64,000 nucleotides of DNA from Castor canadensis. Lineage: Eukaryota > Chordata > Mammalia > Rodentia > Castoridae. The stretch covers positions 69,783,910-69,847,909 of the forward strand of contig NC_133395.1 of the NCBI RefSeq assembly GCF_047511655.1. The letters run 5' to 3'. The notes under the pieces are model-generated. The model worked only from the letters and a program-made list of their open reading frames with translations, did no database searches and was not told the DNA's origin. The number at the start of each line of letters is the position of its first letter. The stretch's first letter is position 1. Shown here in pieces: positions 34,065-46,837 of the stretch. Made by a program: the position numbers and the translations under genes.

Positions 34065-34310
34065 ATAACAAGGGCTCACAGTTACTGAATATGTGCCAGG
34101 CCCTGGTCAGACTTCCTTGGGTATGTGGAAACATGCAGCTCTCACAGTGAGCCTACAGATAGGTGCTATTGTCTTTATACGAAGATGAAAGGAGTGAGTA
34201 CAGTGTGGTTCGGTGATCTGTTCATCACAGAGCAGGAAATAGGAGAGTTAGGATTTGAACCCAGGAAGGTGGTTGCCAGAACTGGAGCTCACAGAACTGC
34301 CACTGAGAAG
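34065..34310. repeat. MIR-like relic
   Basis: Ancient tRNA-derived SINE pattern: gtgccaggccctggtcag, cagataggtgctattgtc and ttaggatttgaacccagg in the expected order and spacing. Confidence 0.55.
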
Positions 34311-35959
34311 CTGTGTGCTATGAATTCAACTCCTATAGAAGGTACTCATGTGTTCATTTTAGTACAAGGGATTATTTATTGCTACAGTGGAATGACAGAC
34401 ATTTTAGTGAAATGTTAACTATAAACTGTAAGTTATTAGCATTGCTCTTGGTGGATTTGAATGAAATATTTTGTATTCACTACTTCTGGAAAACAGGTGT
34501 TTTTATTCTTGACTTGATTCCAGGAATGGTAAGTACGTCTCCCAGAAACACTAATCTTTTCATTTACCCCCATATGCTTTTTTCTCCAATCAATATGAAG
34601 TAAATTGAGATTAAATATTTTCTTGCTTTAAAGCTACTTTTTTGAGAAAATATCTTTTTTGAATGAATGCTAATATCAGTATACTGTGTGAGTTCACATA
34701 TTGGCGGCATTTATTTTTTGAATTTTCAGCGTAGACTTTCTTTTCTAATTCATAACACTGACAGTTATCATGCAGCTGCACTTAGTGTTAAAATAGCTGG
34801 AAATTCATTTAGATTTGCTTCTTTGTCTATTACATTTTTGCTTAGTCTGTTAAAATGCAAACCATTGCTTTATATTCATCGTTAGGTTTCTCTCTGCTAG
34901 TTTTATGTAGACATCAATGCATATTAGCTTTTCATTTCCCCTTCTAATAGGATGATGTTTAAGTTTTAAATTGGATCCTTTCAGTGGGTGTAGTGACCAG
35001 TGTTTTTGGCTTGTAATTTTTTTTTTAAGTTTGTTCTTTCTCACTTCATTTCAGGCTAAAAATTCCAAGTTACAATGACGTATGTGAGTTTCTTAATTTA
35101 TAACAGTCTTATGGTCACTTTCACTGTTTTATTATTAAACACTGATGATTATGTATGAGTTGCTTAGGCATGCTGATAGACCTGGCTCTGAGCACAAGTT
35201 ATATAATGAGCGTCTGTAATGTGTGTCTGTGTGTGCATGTATATATGTGCACATATGCATGCACACACGAGTACTTAAGAGTATATCAAAGATGGCATTC
35301 TCAAGTGTTATTTGCTTTGAAAATGGCTGCAGTATGTTTTAAAAAGTCATGATACTTAATAAGGCAAGTTGAACTGCAAACCTGTTTCTGTACGTGACTC
35401 ACCTTGGGACTTACCCTTATTTCCACTAGTCTACTGTAGGTCTGTACATGTTGTAGACATATGGACTCTTAGGAGAACGATGTCACACAAATCCTGAGCA
35501 TTGATTGTTTGGTTGATTGATTGTTGATTTCTTTTCTTCTTTCAATGTCTTGTGTGAATGTAGGTGTGAGAGGGCTGGAGTGTTTCCTTATTAGGATAGA
35601 AACTACACAGATAAATCATCTTCTGCACATGTGAGTTTGTTCATCAGATCTTCACGATTAGAGACACTGCAGTCCTTCTTCTTCCTTGGTCCCTCTCCAC
35701 CTCCTTCGGACATTGCCTGACTCCAAAGTGTAAGGGCTTTGACCAAGTCCCCACCAGAATCTACCTCTCAGGAATAAATGCATGCTTCACACCACAGTTA
35801 AGGAATCTCCCTCCTACTATGGCTTCCCCATAACTCATGAACATTTTCCTGTTCTCCTGATGTGCCTTCCTTTACTGTTGTTTCTTTGACTCTGGCTTCC
35901 TACTGGTCTCTCCTTGATGTACTGAATTTTTAAAAATTAATTTTTGAGTAGCTATATAA

Positions 35960-37000
35960 TGTTTTGTCCCTAAAAATCTTCACAGAAAACCAGTTTGCTG
36001 AATATTTTAAAAGTATTTTCTCAGTGATATCAATGCATGATAAAGACATAGCATATAATATCCTTGCAGCTCTGCACTTTGTTCATGCTAATTGTACCAT
36101 ATCATGGAGACCTTTTCTTATCAATGCATTAAGAACAATTGTGTCCTTTTTTACTGACTTCATAGTATTCCTTTATTAAAATGTACTATAGTATATTTAA
36201 CCAGTTTTCTATTGGTAGGTTTTTAGGAGGTATCTACCTCTTTATCATTGTAAATGATTTTGCAATGGATATCTTTATTATAAGTTTTCCATACATCTAG
36301 ATTAATAACATTAGGCTAAATTCCTAGAAGTAATATTGTTGGATAGAGAAACACACACATAAAACTTTTCAGACTATTAAAAAATTCCTGTCTATAGAAG
36401 TGGTTTGAGTTTGCCCTCTTCCTGGTAATGTGTGAGAGTGGTTCTTTCTCTACCTTCAACAAAGTGGTGTGTTATCAAATGTTTTGCCATTTGCCAACAT
36501 CTTAGGAAAAGAAAAACATGTGTCTTGTTACAGTTTTAATTTTCATCTTTCTATGCATTTAAAGGGCATTTGTGTTTTTCATATACTGTTGCTGTATAGC
36601 TATTTCTCATTTTTCTACCAGGTTGTGGTCTTTTTTTATAGATAGGTTTTTTCTTTTTTAGTTTTAACAATTTCAACCCTTTGTGATAATAATTGAAACT
36701 ATTTTTTCCAAATTTTCTTTAATCTTGTAAATTTATATATTATGTTTTCTGTCATGTAGATCTGCATAAAAATTTATGTCATTCTTTTCATTCATGGCTT
36801 TATTTTGATGCCTTTTGTGTCTTCTGTACTCTAAGATCATAAAGCCATTTTTTTCTCCTTTTCTTGTAGTATTTTTATGTTTTTAAAAAAATTTTAATAC
36901 AATCATATTGGTCTAATATGAGAGTCAGGAATTCAATTCTATTTTGTTTTTCATCAACCCTTTTTGACCCAATTCTCTAATGTTTCATTTTGCAATTAAT
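35960..37000 (-). repeat. Ancient L1 relic, antisense
   Basis: Contains aaattcctagaagtaatattg and neighbouring phrases typical of the antisense late ORF2 of old mammalian L1. Degraded and approximate in extent. Confidence 0.5.
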
Positions 37001-37044
37001 TTTGACTTACAGAAGAAGTAAAAAAAAATAAATAAAGTGTAGGA

Positions 37045-37145
37045 GTATGTATTAGTTCAAGATCAGCTTGGGTTTCATACTGAGTTCCAGCCAGTCTGGA
37101 CTAGATAGGGTGACCCTGTCTCCCTAATAAATTAATTAATTCACA
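37045..37145 (+). repeat. Truncated B1-like fragment
   Basis: ttcaagatcagcttgggttt and gggtgaccctgtctcc resemble the second half of a B1 monomer, with an AT-rich tail. Confidence 0.45.
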
Positions 37146-37189
37146 TTGAAAAAAAAGGATAAAATTGCTGATCAAATGATATGCACAAA

Positions 37190-37760
37190 AAAAAAAGAAG
37201 TATCACAAGACAGGAAGTTCCTATACACCCTTCACCCAGCTTTATTAATGGAATACCTTCCACAACCTTGACACAATCAACAAAATGAATGTATAGCACA
37301 GCAACTAGATTGCAGGATTTATTTTCCCACAGATATCCTTTTTTGTTCTAGAGTCACACATTGCATTTAGTTGTCATGTCTCTGTCATCTCTGTCAAGCT
37401 GTGACAATTCTTCAGTCTTTCCTTGTTTGTAATGATGTTGACAGTTTTGAGTGATGCTGATCACTGTGTAGAACACCCTCTTATTGGGGTTTGTCTGAAG
37501 ATTAGAATGGTGCTCCCATAGAAGCAATGTTGCATTCTCCCGGTTACCTTATTTCAGGGCATGTGTGATGTCCAGATGAGCTGGTTAAGGTGGTGTCGGC
37601 AAGTGTCTTCTTTTTAATGTCGTATTTTCTCCTTTGTAATGAATATAAATTTGGGGAGAAAACTTTGAGTCTTTGTAAACATCTTATTTCTCCTTAAGGT
37701 TTGCTTATGAATCTTGATGTTTATTGGTAGATATTGCTTAGAGCAATTATTGCTGTGATG
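37190..37760. repeat. Ancient L1M-type 3' region
   Basis: tatacacccttcacccagct, attgcatttagttgtcatgt and ttcagtctttccttgt occur in the order seen in old L1M 3' ends. The subfamily is not determined. Confidence 0.5.
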
Positions 37761-38164
37761 TTCCACCTGCGATTAGCTACTTTCCTCTTCACTTGTCACA
37801 TTTTTATACAGGGTGTCCTCCAGTTTCCTGTATTTGGGTCATTTTCTGTGATCTCTCTAGTGCCCATTATTTTAACCAGTCTTTTGGGCCTATTACTGTC
37901 AAATTGGACCTATCTTCCTACCTATAAACCTGGCCACAGACAGATCACTTTGTGTCAAACCTGTGCTTATAGAATATAGCCCACAATCTTCCATGTGTCT
38001 CTCTCAGCAATTCCGCTCCTGCCCTTTCCTCCTGGCTGGCCTAGTCTCTTATCCCCCATTGAGACAAGAGCTGTTCTCTTGTCTTCCTATCTCTTTTCTT
38101 TCCTATCTCTGGACTTCCCTTCTCTCTTCTCTCAGGATTAGACCAGTGGCCTTCTCAGAGTGAT

Positions 38165-38420
38165 TGTGGCATCATGGTTAAGAGCACAGGCTCAGGAATC
38201 AGACCACCTGGGTTTGAAACCAGACTCCATCTTTACAATCATACGACCTTGAGAAAGCTACAATCATATGACTGACCTAGGTCATTGTACCTCAGTGTGC
38301 TGCATGGTAAGAGCCATATCAGTACTTTGCTAACAGGGCTGTGGTAAGATGGTAGATAACTTACAAAGTTAAAACATGAGCTGCTACATGGCAAACATTC
38401 AAATGAGCTGTTCCACCAAT
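38165..38420 (+). repeat. MIR-like relic
   Basis: catggttaagagcacaggct, ctgggtttgaaaccagactc and cctcagtgtgctgcatggta follow the MIR layout. Confidence 0.6.
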
Positions 38421-39774
38421 AGCTTCTCCATGCTCATTCCCTCAGCCTACAGATACACACACCACCCACAGTATAAATAATTCTTGCCTTTATCTTGCTG
38501 ACTTCCAAACCCAGAACTCTTCCATGATAAGAATATCTGCATTTGCTATCTCTATTTCCTCACTTCCAATCATACTTTGACTCTTCCATTGGATCATTAC
38601 ATTATAATATGCTCATTTATTTTAATCTAAGCCTCTGGAACCTAGGGGACATTGGTGTTCTCACAGTCTAGCATGAATAGTTGTGAGTGTCCAATAAATA
38701 CCACTGGAAACAAGAGAAAGAGAAAGAATGGATAAATGAATAAATAAAAGCAATTGGACATCATGACTCAACCAAAGTGGCCATTACTGGGCAATGGGTG
38801 ACCTTCTACTAGCTAGTCCAGTGTCCCTGGAGCATTGGATGTTGATGTCTGTATCTCCTCAGTTACACATCACTACTTCTTGGTGTTCATGGCTCCAAAC
38901 ACCAAATTTCTCTGTTCCCTTTAGTCAATTTCTCTCTCTCTCTCCTCTTTAGATATTGATCTTTCCATGGATTTCAACTTTTCTCACTGATTATGGGCAT
39001 TTTACCTGAACATTTTCTTCATTTTCCATAGCTACAGCTGCCATACACATCTCTTAGTATTTCTTACTGTTTATTGGAAATCTCCAACTGGATGGTTCTT
39101 AAGTACTTCAAATTCAATATGTGCACAGTCAGATCAATTTCCTTCCTTTTTCACCTGTTGCCCTTCTTATTTTATCCACTGAGGTGTATAGGAAGTGGAT
39201 GAAAAGAGAATTTTTAGTGTCATAGTAGACTCACATTCCTTTGGGGCTCCACCTCCAATTAGTTGCCAATTCTGGTTGATTGAATCTACTAAGTACTCAT
39301 AGCATTCCCTCCTCCCTGTCCCTAGAGTACATGTGAAAAATTCAGTTCTTTGTCTCCACTTCTGATCTTTCTAGAGGGTACCTTGACTTCTGTTCCCCTA
39401 CATCCTACCTTCAGCCTTTCCTTCACACTGCATCAAGTATGATCAACACCCTGGGCTAATCATGCACAAAAATCTACTGCGGTAAGGTTTTCTAATTTGT
39501 TTCTCTATGGAACCATTTTTATTTCACTTTTTGAGAAAACTTTTCTTTCAGAATATCTCTTTACTGTACTGGGCAGTGGTGTACATTATTATTTTATTTT
39601 TATCTGAAATGCTTTCCTCTGTCTTTTCTGCCAATGAAAATGTTACCCTGGCTTACAAGGTCATTATGAATGTGATTTCTTCTTTTTCGATAGCCAAGTA
39701 GAAAGTGGTAGTGATTTCTTTCTCCTCTGAATTAGAATAGTCCGTACCTCTTATTTAGCAATTGGTACTTGCTG

Positions 39775-39976
39775 TCTTTCTTTCTTTCTTCCTTCCTTCC
39801 TTCTTTCTTCCTTCCTTCTCTCTCTTTTCCTTTCCTCTTTCTTTCAATATTTCTTTTTCTTCTTCCCTCTCTCCTTCCTCCCTTCCTTTTTCCTTCTTTC
39901 CTTCCTTCATTCTTTCCATCCTTCCCTCCCTCCATCCCTTCTTTTTTTTCTTTCTTTTTTCTTTCCTTTCCTTTTT
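39775..39976 (+). repeat. 200-bp polypyrimidine tract (CTTT/CCTT rich)
   Basis: Nearly pure C/T over about 200 bp, interrupted mainly by aata at 39846-39849 and a few single A's. The spurious ORFs here are Ser/Phe/Leu or Lys/Arg/Glu repeats. It could form triplex (H-DNA) and is likely length-variable. Confidence 0.92.
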
Positions 39977-41644
39977 GAAACCAGGCTCACACCTTAAGTT
40001 TCTTTCACTCCCCAGAGTGACTAATTCAAGTCTTGAACCTATTATTCAGTATTTAGCAAGTTGTTTTTAATTTTTTAGGTTTCATGTTTAATGCTATATA
40101 TACTTATTATGATTATGTTATTTGTTGTTCTTTTATTTTCTTAGGGGAAAATTTTAGCAATGAAATTATGTGTTGGAGATATAAATATTGTCATGGCTCT
40201 TAGTGCAGTTGTTCAGGTTGTTTTATAAAAGGATTATTATCAATTTAGTATCCCTAGAAGTATGTTCTATTTATTCTTTGTTTTGTTTTATCCTTTGCCA
40301 TATATTTTAGTATCTCATAGTTCTGCAATTTATAATAAGCCTTATACATTTTATTAACCCATTATTGTGTCAATCTAATTTTTCCCTTTTCATTTTAGTT
40401 TCTCTCCTTTTCACGTGCATTGGTTTTAAATTTTTAAAAAATTGGATCTCTTTATTTTTTTCCTTTATGTTACTTTTTATTGATTTGAATGTGAAAAGTT
40501 GCTATTGCCCACAGGTGTGTCATAAATATTCACGTTTACTTTCTGTAAGCTTATTTTACTATGTCATTACATCACTAAAGACTCTGTGGAAGAATGTCCC
40601 AAAGTGCTTTGGGGAATCCCTTTCCTGCCTTTAATAGCACCATGAAAGCCATCCGTTTACACTTGTGCCTCCCAGGTAGGTTATGAAATGTCGCAGTGCA
40701 TATCTGAGTTGGCTCATAAAGTGTAATGTCCAGAAGGTATTTTATTCTGTAAATAATCTATCATGCAGTTAAATTCAGTTCACTTTCAGAAGCTACAATA
40801 TGTATTTGAGTCCTGGATTTTGCTGTAATTCATGATAGTGAAAATTAATTGCCAGAATTTTCTACAAGAAAGTATATATTCTAGAAAAAAGAAATATATT
40901 ACAGCTGTCTCTCATTGAAGATACTTCTGAATATGTCACATTTTGATCTTAAAGGAATTTTAGAGGAGGTCCTCACCAGCATTAGTAATATGAAGGGTTC
41001 AGATGAGGTTATTTTTAACCTGAACCCAAGTAATGTCAGCTAGAATTTATAAGTTACCTGTTTTAGCCTGTGAAAAAACTCCAACAATAACAGGAAGTGG
41101 GGAAATTGCTAGGATCCCCCAATGTGGAGTTTTATGGAAGAACACCTTCAGAGCTCAACCAGGTAATTAGTACCACATTACCAGATATTTCCAATGGTGC
41201 TTAGTGAACTTATTTTAAGTGAAAATATTTTAGTTTCATAATAGAAGTTAATGGCAAAAAACCAAAAACCATGAACTCTTTGGTATCTTAAAAATAATAG
41301 AGTGTGCTTACAAAACTATTTTATCCTCAAGCTTACTGAAAATACTTAAATTTTTCTGGGAAGAAATCTTCATATTTTGACATTTTAGGAGGTATTGGTT
41401 AGATTCAAATATAATTTTTATTTTATTTCCTTTCTTTATTGTAATTATTTTATCTTTCTCTTTGATTAAAAGCAAATATTAGTCTTTGGCATTTATAAAT
41501 GCCACAGCAATTTTGGTAGATACTGCATTTCTTGCTACTTGTTGGGGTGTGTTGAATACCCACAGAACACCCTGCAAAGTGCAGGGTATGTCTCATCATA
41601 GATTATTTTTGACTTGAACAAATTAAGGCAAAACTGACAAGTTT

Positions 41645-41812
41645 GTACAGTTGGTGCATGGCGATACATGCCTGTAGTCCCAGCTACTCAGGAAACTGAG
41701 GTGGGTAGTAACGCATTTCACCATGTTCGAGGTTAGCCTGAGCAAGTATCAAGACTCCCTTTTCAAAAACAAATAAACAAAGAACAACAACCACACAAAA
41801 CCTGGCAGTATG
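41645..41812 (+). repeat. B1-like SINE
   Basis: ggtgcatggcgatacatgcc, tgtagtcccagctactcagg and caagactccctt, ending in an AAC-rich tail. Confidence 0.8.
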
Positions 41813-42210
41813 TTAACTAGCCAGCAAGTTGTTATGTTTTGTAATTTCTGGTAGTACCTCTAAGTAGACTTTTATGCCATTTCCTTTAAACCACCTAGAT
41901 CTTTGTGGTCTTTCCGTCCTTGTTTAACTTCACCCATCATTAAACTTTGGGCTAACAAGAGTAGCCCAAATTGATCACAAACACCTTAGGTTTTGGGTTT
42001 TTTTTTTTTTTAATAGAAATTTACTTTTACTTCATTGTTGCAGTAGAAGTTATACCAAAAGACTGTGGGGTAGCATAGTGTGTACCAGAGGAAGTTAGGT
42101 TATGGTAATTATAAGTCTTCATATTGGTACTTTTGAAAGGCATTTAACACACATAAATCATGTCAGAACTTAAATGAAACTTAAAGATCATTCTCTGAAT
42201 GAGATTACAG

Positions 42211-42364
42211 TTGATCTTTTTTTAACTTCATTTTTTTTATTGTTGTGCTGGTTGGGGGTACATTGTGGCATTTACAAAGGTTCTTATAGTATATTAAGAG
42301 TATCATACTTGAATTCACCCCTTCCACCATTCTCCTTTATCCCTATCTCTGTAATTGATCTTTT
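42211..42364 (-). mobile_element. Tiny 5'-truncated L1 3' end with target duplication
   Basis: About 134 bp of L1 3' UTR in antisense (42221-42354), flanked by a 10-bp duplication ttgatctttt at 42211-42220 and 42355-42364. The right copy is followed by aac (TTTT/AA nick site). Confidence 0.75.
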
Positions 42365-42549
42365 AACTCTAAGCAAGAGATTAAACACTAGATATCCAAA
42401 GCTATTTACCAAACCAAGACTGTATTCTTCTTATTCAGAATAATCATCTTAGTTAACTTACAATTATTGCTGATATTAGCATATTAAATTCAGTTCTCTA
42501 TATCCATGGATTTCATATCCATGGAGCAGATCACTTTGATCTCTACTCT

Positions 42550-42650
42550 GGTGTGTGTGTGTGTGTGTGTGTATGTGGCTAGGGAAACCAACTCAGGGCT
42601 TTGTGCATGCTAAGCAAGCACTCAATCATTCAACTTTATTCCCAACCCCT
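42550..42650 (-). repeat. ID-like SINE with (GT)n head
   Basis: A GT repeat (42550-42572) takes the place of the usual T-run. Then actcagggctttgtgcatgc and aagcaagcactcaatcattc, an antisense ID-like body. Confidence 0.75.
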
Positions 42651-43936
42651 CTACTGTCTAAAAACCTCGTGAGTATTCATTTGACAGATAAATAAACCAC
42701 CACCCAGAAATCTAGAGGATTTGTTCAAGGTTACATGTTTGGAGAGGCCAGCCTTGAGCCTGAATTTCCACTGCTACATTCATAACATCCTTTTAGAAAC
42801 TTTCAAAAACATCACTATAGAGGAGATCTCATATATATATATACTTAAATCCTGGGAAAAACAGGACAAGTTGTGATCTACCAGGTGAAGAGAAAGGAGG
42901 TAATAATGTATATGTATACATGTTAGAGTGAAGTTTTTAAATTTTCAGAGTAAATGTTAGATAACATGTATAACTGTTTTTTTATTTTTTAAACTCTAGC
43001 TCAGTTATTTTTATGTGAATATTTAATTCTGTGGCCTTACATGATTGCATCATTAATTTAAAAATGGGACAAGGACTTAGAAAAAATAAAGAGGTTGTGT
43101 TGGATTAGGCCTCATCACTTTACCTGCAATTATAAAGGCTTTTTAAGCATTTTCACCTACTCCTGGTTAAAAGATTTATTCACATAGAAAAAAGATTATG
43201 AAATGTCCAATTTCAAGATGCCTTGACATAACTTTATGAAATAAATATTTAGAGTCAGTCATTTTACAATTAGACATTTTCTGCTAAGGAGGCTTTTACA
43301 TGAAACCTTATTATATTTATTTTAAAGTCAGTGTATGGAACTTCAGTTCACATGTTGAACAGTCTCTAATAAGAATTTTTATTGTGTGTGGACTGCAATG
43401 GTCTGCACTATACAGATGGCAGAAGAGGAAGAGAGATGATTTTACTTGCTTTTGAAATTTTACTTGCCTTTATAGAATGTTTAGTATCATACTCTCATCA
43501 GATTTATAAGTTACATAACTATTTTAAGAAGCTATGTTCTGATCCATTTTTAGTTTTGAAATTATCTCAAGTAGCAGATGTAGGTACCTCTGGTTTTGAA
43601 GTTTTCTGCAAATTTAAATATCACTAAGTCCCAAAGCATAGTTTCCATTTTGAATTCAATTTCATACCTTTCTGAGACTGATTCAAACATATTGATATTT
43701 TTGTCAGCAGCCTGAAAACAAAGGAAAAATGATGATTTTTTTTCCTTCCCAGGATGCCAATTGGTTGCTGACAGAACAAGAATAGAAGTCAGAAAACTTT
43801 TTCATTAAGTATTAAAATCCTGCTTCCATTGTTTTAAAAATCACAGCTAGATCTCACCCCTCAGTAAAAGAGACAAAATAGGAAAAAGAAATGAGTGTAC
43901 TGTAGTATAAAATTGAAACATTTCTCTCTTTCCTAG

Positions 43937-44283
43937 GAGAGAGTTATGTGTGTGGCTCAATAGAACCTTTCAAGAAACTGGAGTATACCAAGAATGTGAA
44001 CCCCAACTGGTCGGTGAATGTCAAGACCACCTCGGCTTCCAGAGCGGTGTCTTCACTGGCCACTGCTAAAGGGAGCCCTTCAGAGGTGCGGGAGAATAAG
44101 GATTTCATTCGGCCCAAGCTGGTCACCATTATCAGAAGTGGGGTGAAGCCACGAAAAGCTGTCAGGATTCTGCTGAATAAGAAAACAGCTCATTCCTTCG
44201 AGCAGGTCCTCACTGATATCACTGATGCCATCAAGCTGGACTCGGGTGTGGTGAAACGCCTGTACACCTTGGATGGAAAACAG
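43937..44283 (+). CDS. DCLK1: DCLK1 exon 3, residues 126-241
   Basis: Continues exon 2 in phase: the split glycine 126 is completed by the first two bases, then [16 protein letters not shown] follows. It encodes the end of the first doublecortin domain (to about residue 143), the Ser/Thr-rich linker (about 144-185, with [12 protein letters not shown]), and most of the second doublecortin domain (from about residue 186: [20 protein letters not shown] ... RLYTLDGKQ). The tandem domains bind between protofilaments and stabilise microtubules. The acceptor is tttcctag at 43936 and the donor cag|gtaagg at 44284. Length is 347 nt, so the exon ends in phase 0 after Gln 241. No disabling change. The next exon is not in the window. 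Confidence 0.97.
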
Positions 44284-45475
44284 GTAAGGCTGGTGTCTAT
44301 TGGGACTCTGACTTTGCAGGCGAGAGTTGGGGCACTAGTGCAATGCAGCGAGGGCCTGCAGCATACATTTCACTAATGTTTAGTTAGCAAACGTGTACCA
44401 GTTAATCTCACAACCAGTCCAAGGTTGGTGTGTTGGGCAGGATTAATCAAAGAAATACAGGATGAAAAGAAGCTATCTTTGAAGGTTAAATGATTACTCA
44501 GGCATTTCTACTTCTTCAGTTATTTGCTTAGCAGAATGATGCTTTTAACTCATCTGTTTTCAGTCTTGTCCTATATCTTATAGCCTTATGCATGACTGAG
44601 TTGCACATATAAACTTCAACTAGTAGAGAAAAATCTAAAGTGTTTTTTGACCTAAATAATATTTTATGATTTTGTATTTCAGGGATGTTCACTGATGAGA
44701 TTTATTTAAATTTTATGACTTTAAAAATATATACCTAAGTTAAGACCACATTTCCATATGGATGGCTTAAAGAGGATATTTCTAGAATATTATTCATCTT
44801 GTATTTGAAACATAGTTTCAGAATTAAAATGAGAAGAGAGTTGTTTCTGTAACTATAGAATAGACTTCTGTTGACTTGAATGAGTGGACATTTCAGTGTG
44901 AGCTGATCAAATGAAAATAAAGGAAGCATTACCTTTCAGGGGCTTGAGTAGATTTTTGTAAAGGTTTGACAGAACTCTGATGCTGAGCTGAATTTAAAAA
45001 AAATCACTGATTACTGTTATATGCCCACTGTGATTATGGTAACAGTAGCTTTTTGTTTAAGATGATCATTTCTAGCATTTAGCAATTCTACTTGAAGTGT
45101 AATTTTTAATGTGGTTCTATCAATGTGCCTTTTTAATTTTAAGGAAGAATTTGAATGATTTTTATGTATAGCTCATCCTAAAATTAAAACTGGATTCATA
45201 AATTACGAGATTGTTTTTATTAACTAGGCTAATGTAAGTTTTTAAAGGCTAACTCATGCTTTATGAATTTGAATAGCTGCTAACACTAGAAAGAGTGTTA
45301 CTCATGAAAGAATTATTCCCCTAGGGATCCATTTAAATGCTCTAACTTATAAAAATTCATTAGGAAAGAAGGAGTGTATGCCAGTTGTTCATTTATATTG
45401 ACCAGTCTTCTGCTTGTCTCATAAAACTTGCATGTATATAAGGATTCCTAGGAATGAGATTCTCAGTCTTGTAGA

Positions 45476-45577
45476 AATAAGAGCCTAAATATCATCAATA
45501 TATTAGTGACCAGAAAGTCCACTGCTGACTTGTGAATTATGGTAGCAGTAAGGTGTAAACTTCACATTTAAACATTT
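45476..45577 (+). repeat. Left copy of 102-bp direct repeat (candidate long target-site duplication)
   Basis: Starts aataagagcctaaatatc and ends cttcacatttaaacattt. I find it identical over 102 bp to 47418-47519, a constant offset of 1942. Confidence 0.93.
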
Positions 45578-46837
45578 TTTTTTAAGTCAACATATATTAA
45601 GCATTTATTACATCTACTGATTATTCACACAATCTTGTGTTTACCATATGATATTCATTTTCCCCATCATGTTCCATGGATCTGAAGAGGAGGCACATTT
45701 ATGACCTTTGTGCTAGGCAGCCGGCTAAATGACCCTTCCATACACTGGACCATTTAGTCCTTTCAGTGACCTTAGAATTAGGCTGTAACATTTCCATTTT
45801 CCACAGGAAGAAGTTGAGGTTCCGCAGCGGTAGTATGTCTAATGTCAAAGCACTAACAAATGGTAGGGTTGAGAATGGAGCACAGGTTATCTGATGGCAG
45901 ATCTGGCAAAAGGAGTACACAGGGTGTACAAGTCTGGCAGAGAGGGAGACAGAAAGAACTAATGAGATCAGTAGTCCAATGGGAACAGAGTGTCTACTGG
46001 CAGTCAGAAATAAATTGGGATTGCTATGGGGCGGGGGGAGTTTTGCTTAAAAAGGATGCCACAAACCCAGTAAGGTGTTTGGGCTTGGAAGTGGAAGCTG
46101 ATACCAGTCCCTGAGCCTGGAAGTACGTGACAATGAAACATGCACTTACCAGTGGCGGGAGGTGAATAGGCTAGTGGAAGGAGGGAAGGCACACTTTTGC
46201 TCGAGGGAAGACAACCAAGCAAAAAGAAGTAGGAGAAGTACAGGTGTGGGAGAGGCCCAGACTATGGGTAACAAAGAGAATAAACAAGGAAACATGAAAT
46301 CTGTAGTATCCCTTAAGGAAATTTTGGACAGGTCTGTGTGACAGGTTAAATGAGACAATAAATAAGAGAGAACAGACACCATCTAAGATTTCTTTTTCCC
46401 AAAAAAATGGTGGTAGCTCTGACAAGGAAGGGGAAATTGGGAAGACAGGTGGGGAAGGATTCATTTTGAGGGGATCCTATAAACGCTGGGCAAATGGAAA
46501 TTGGAGCATATGTGAGAGGCCAAGGCTGGGGACAAAGATGTAAGAATCAGCCATATAGTGGGAAAGGACACATTGCAATGAAGTGGTCACGGTCATGGGT
46601 AGGAGCCAGATGAGGGAAAGTGCACGGAGGGCACAAGAATGACTACTTTGGAGGGTTTCAGGATCATTGGGTTTCTAGAAGGGACAGTCTTCTGCAGGAG
46701 ACAGGTCACTGCAGCCCTCTGAGGCTGCAGGTTCTCTCTTGCCTTCCTGGAATAGGTACAGTGGGTTTACATGGTCTACTGTGTATGAAAGCGTAAAGAC
46801 TAGAACATGACAAAAGCACGTTTCATGGTCACTGTCT
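45578..46837 (-). mobile_element. Putative 1.25-kb 3'-transduced segment
   Basis: Directly follows the left direct repeat. It begins with a T-run (45575-45583), and in antisense an AATAAA signal (TTTATT at 45604-45609) lies 20 nt before that tail. The body is not L1: a MIR-like relic near 45700-45890, the rest looking single-copy. It adjoins the L1's own long T-run at 46841. The best explanation is flanking DNA carried along by read-through of the L1 poly(A) signal. Confidence 0.7.

Larger units (their letters stand above)
30475..43936 (+). other. DCLK1: DCLK1 intron 2
   Basis: 13.5 kb, gtgagt donor and tttctctctttcctag acceptor. Filled with SINEs, L1 pieces, MIR relics and a long pyrimidine tract (listed separately). 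The stretches 30475-32170, 34315-35959, 38420-39774 and 39977-41639 hold no exon and only weak MIR-like or unassigned sequence. Confidence 0.85.

Noticed and set aside
39732..40070. ORFs of 67-102 codons over the pyrimidine tract
   Set aside because: Produced by simple repeat sequence (Ser/Phe/Pro or Lys/Glu/Arg runs).
44284..44376. Continuation of the open frame beyond exon 3
   Set aside because: Consensus donor cag|gtaagg at 44284 and loss of similarity to DCLK1 right after Gln 241 show this is intron.
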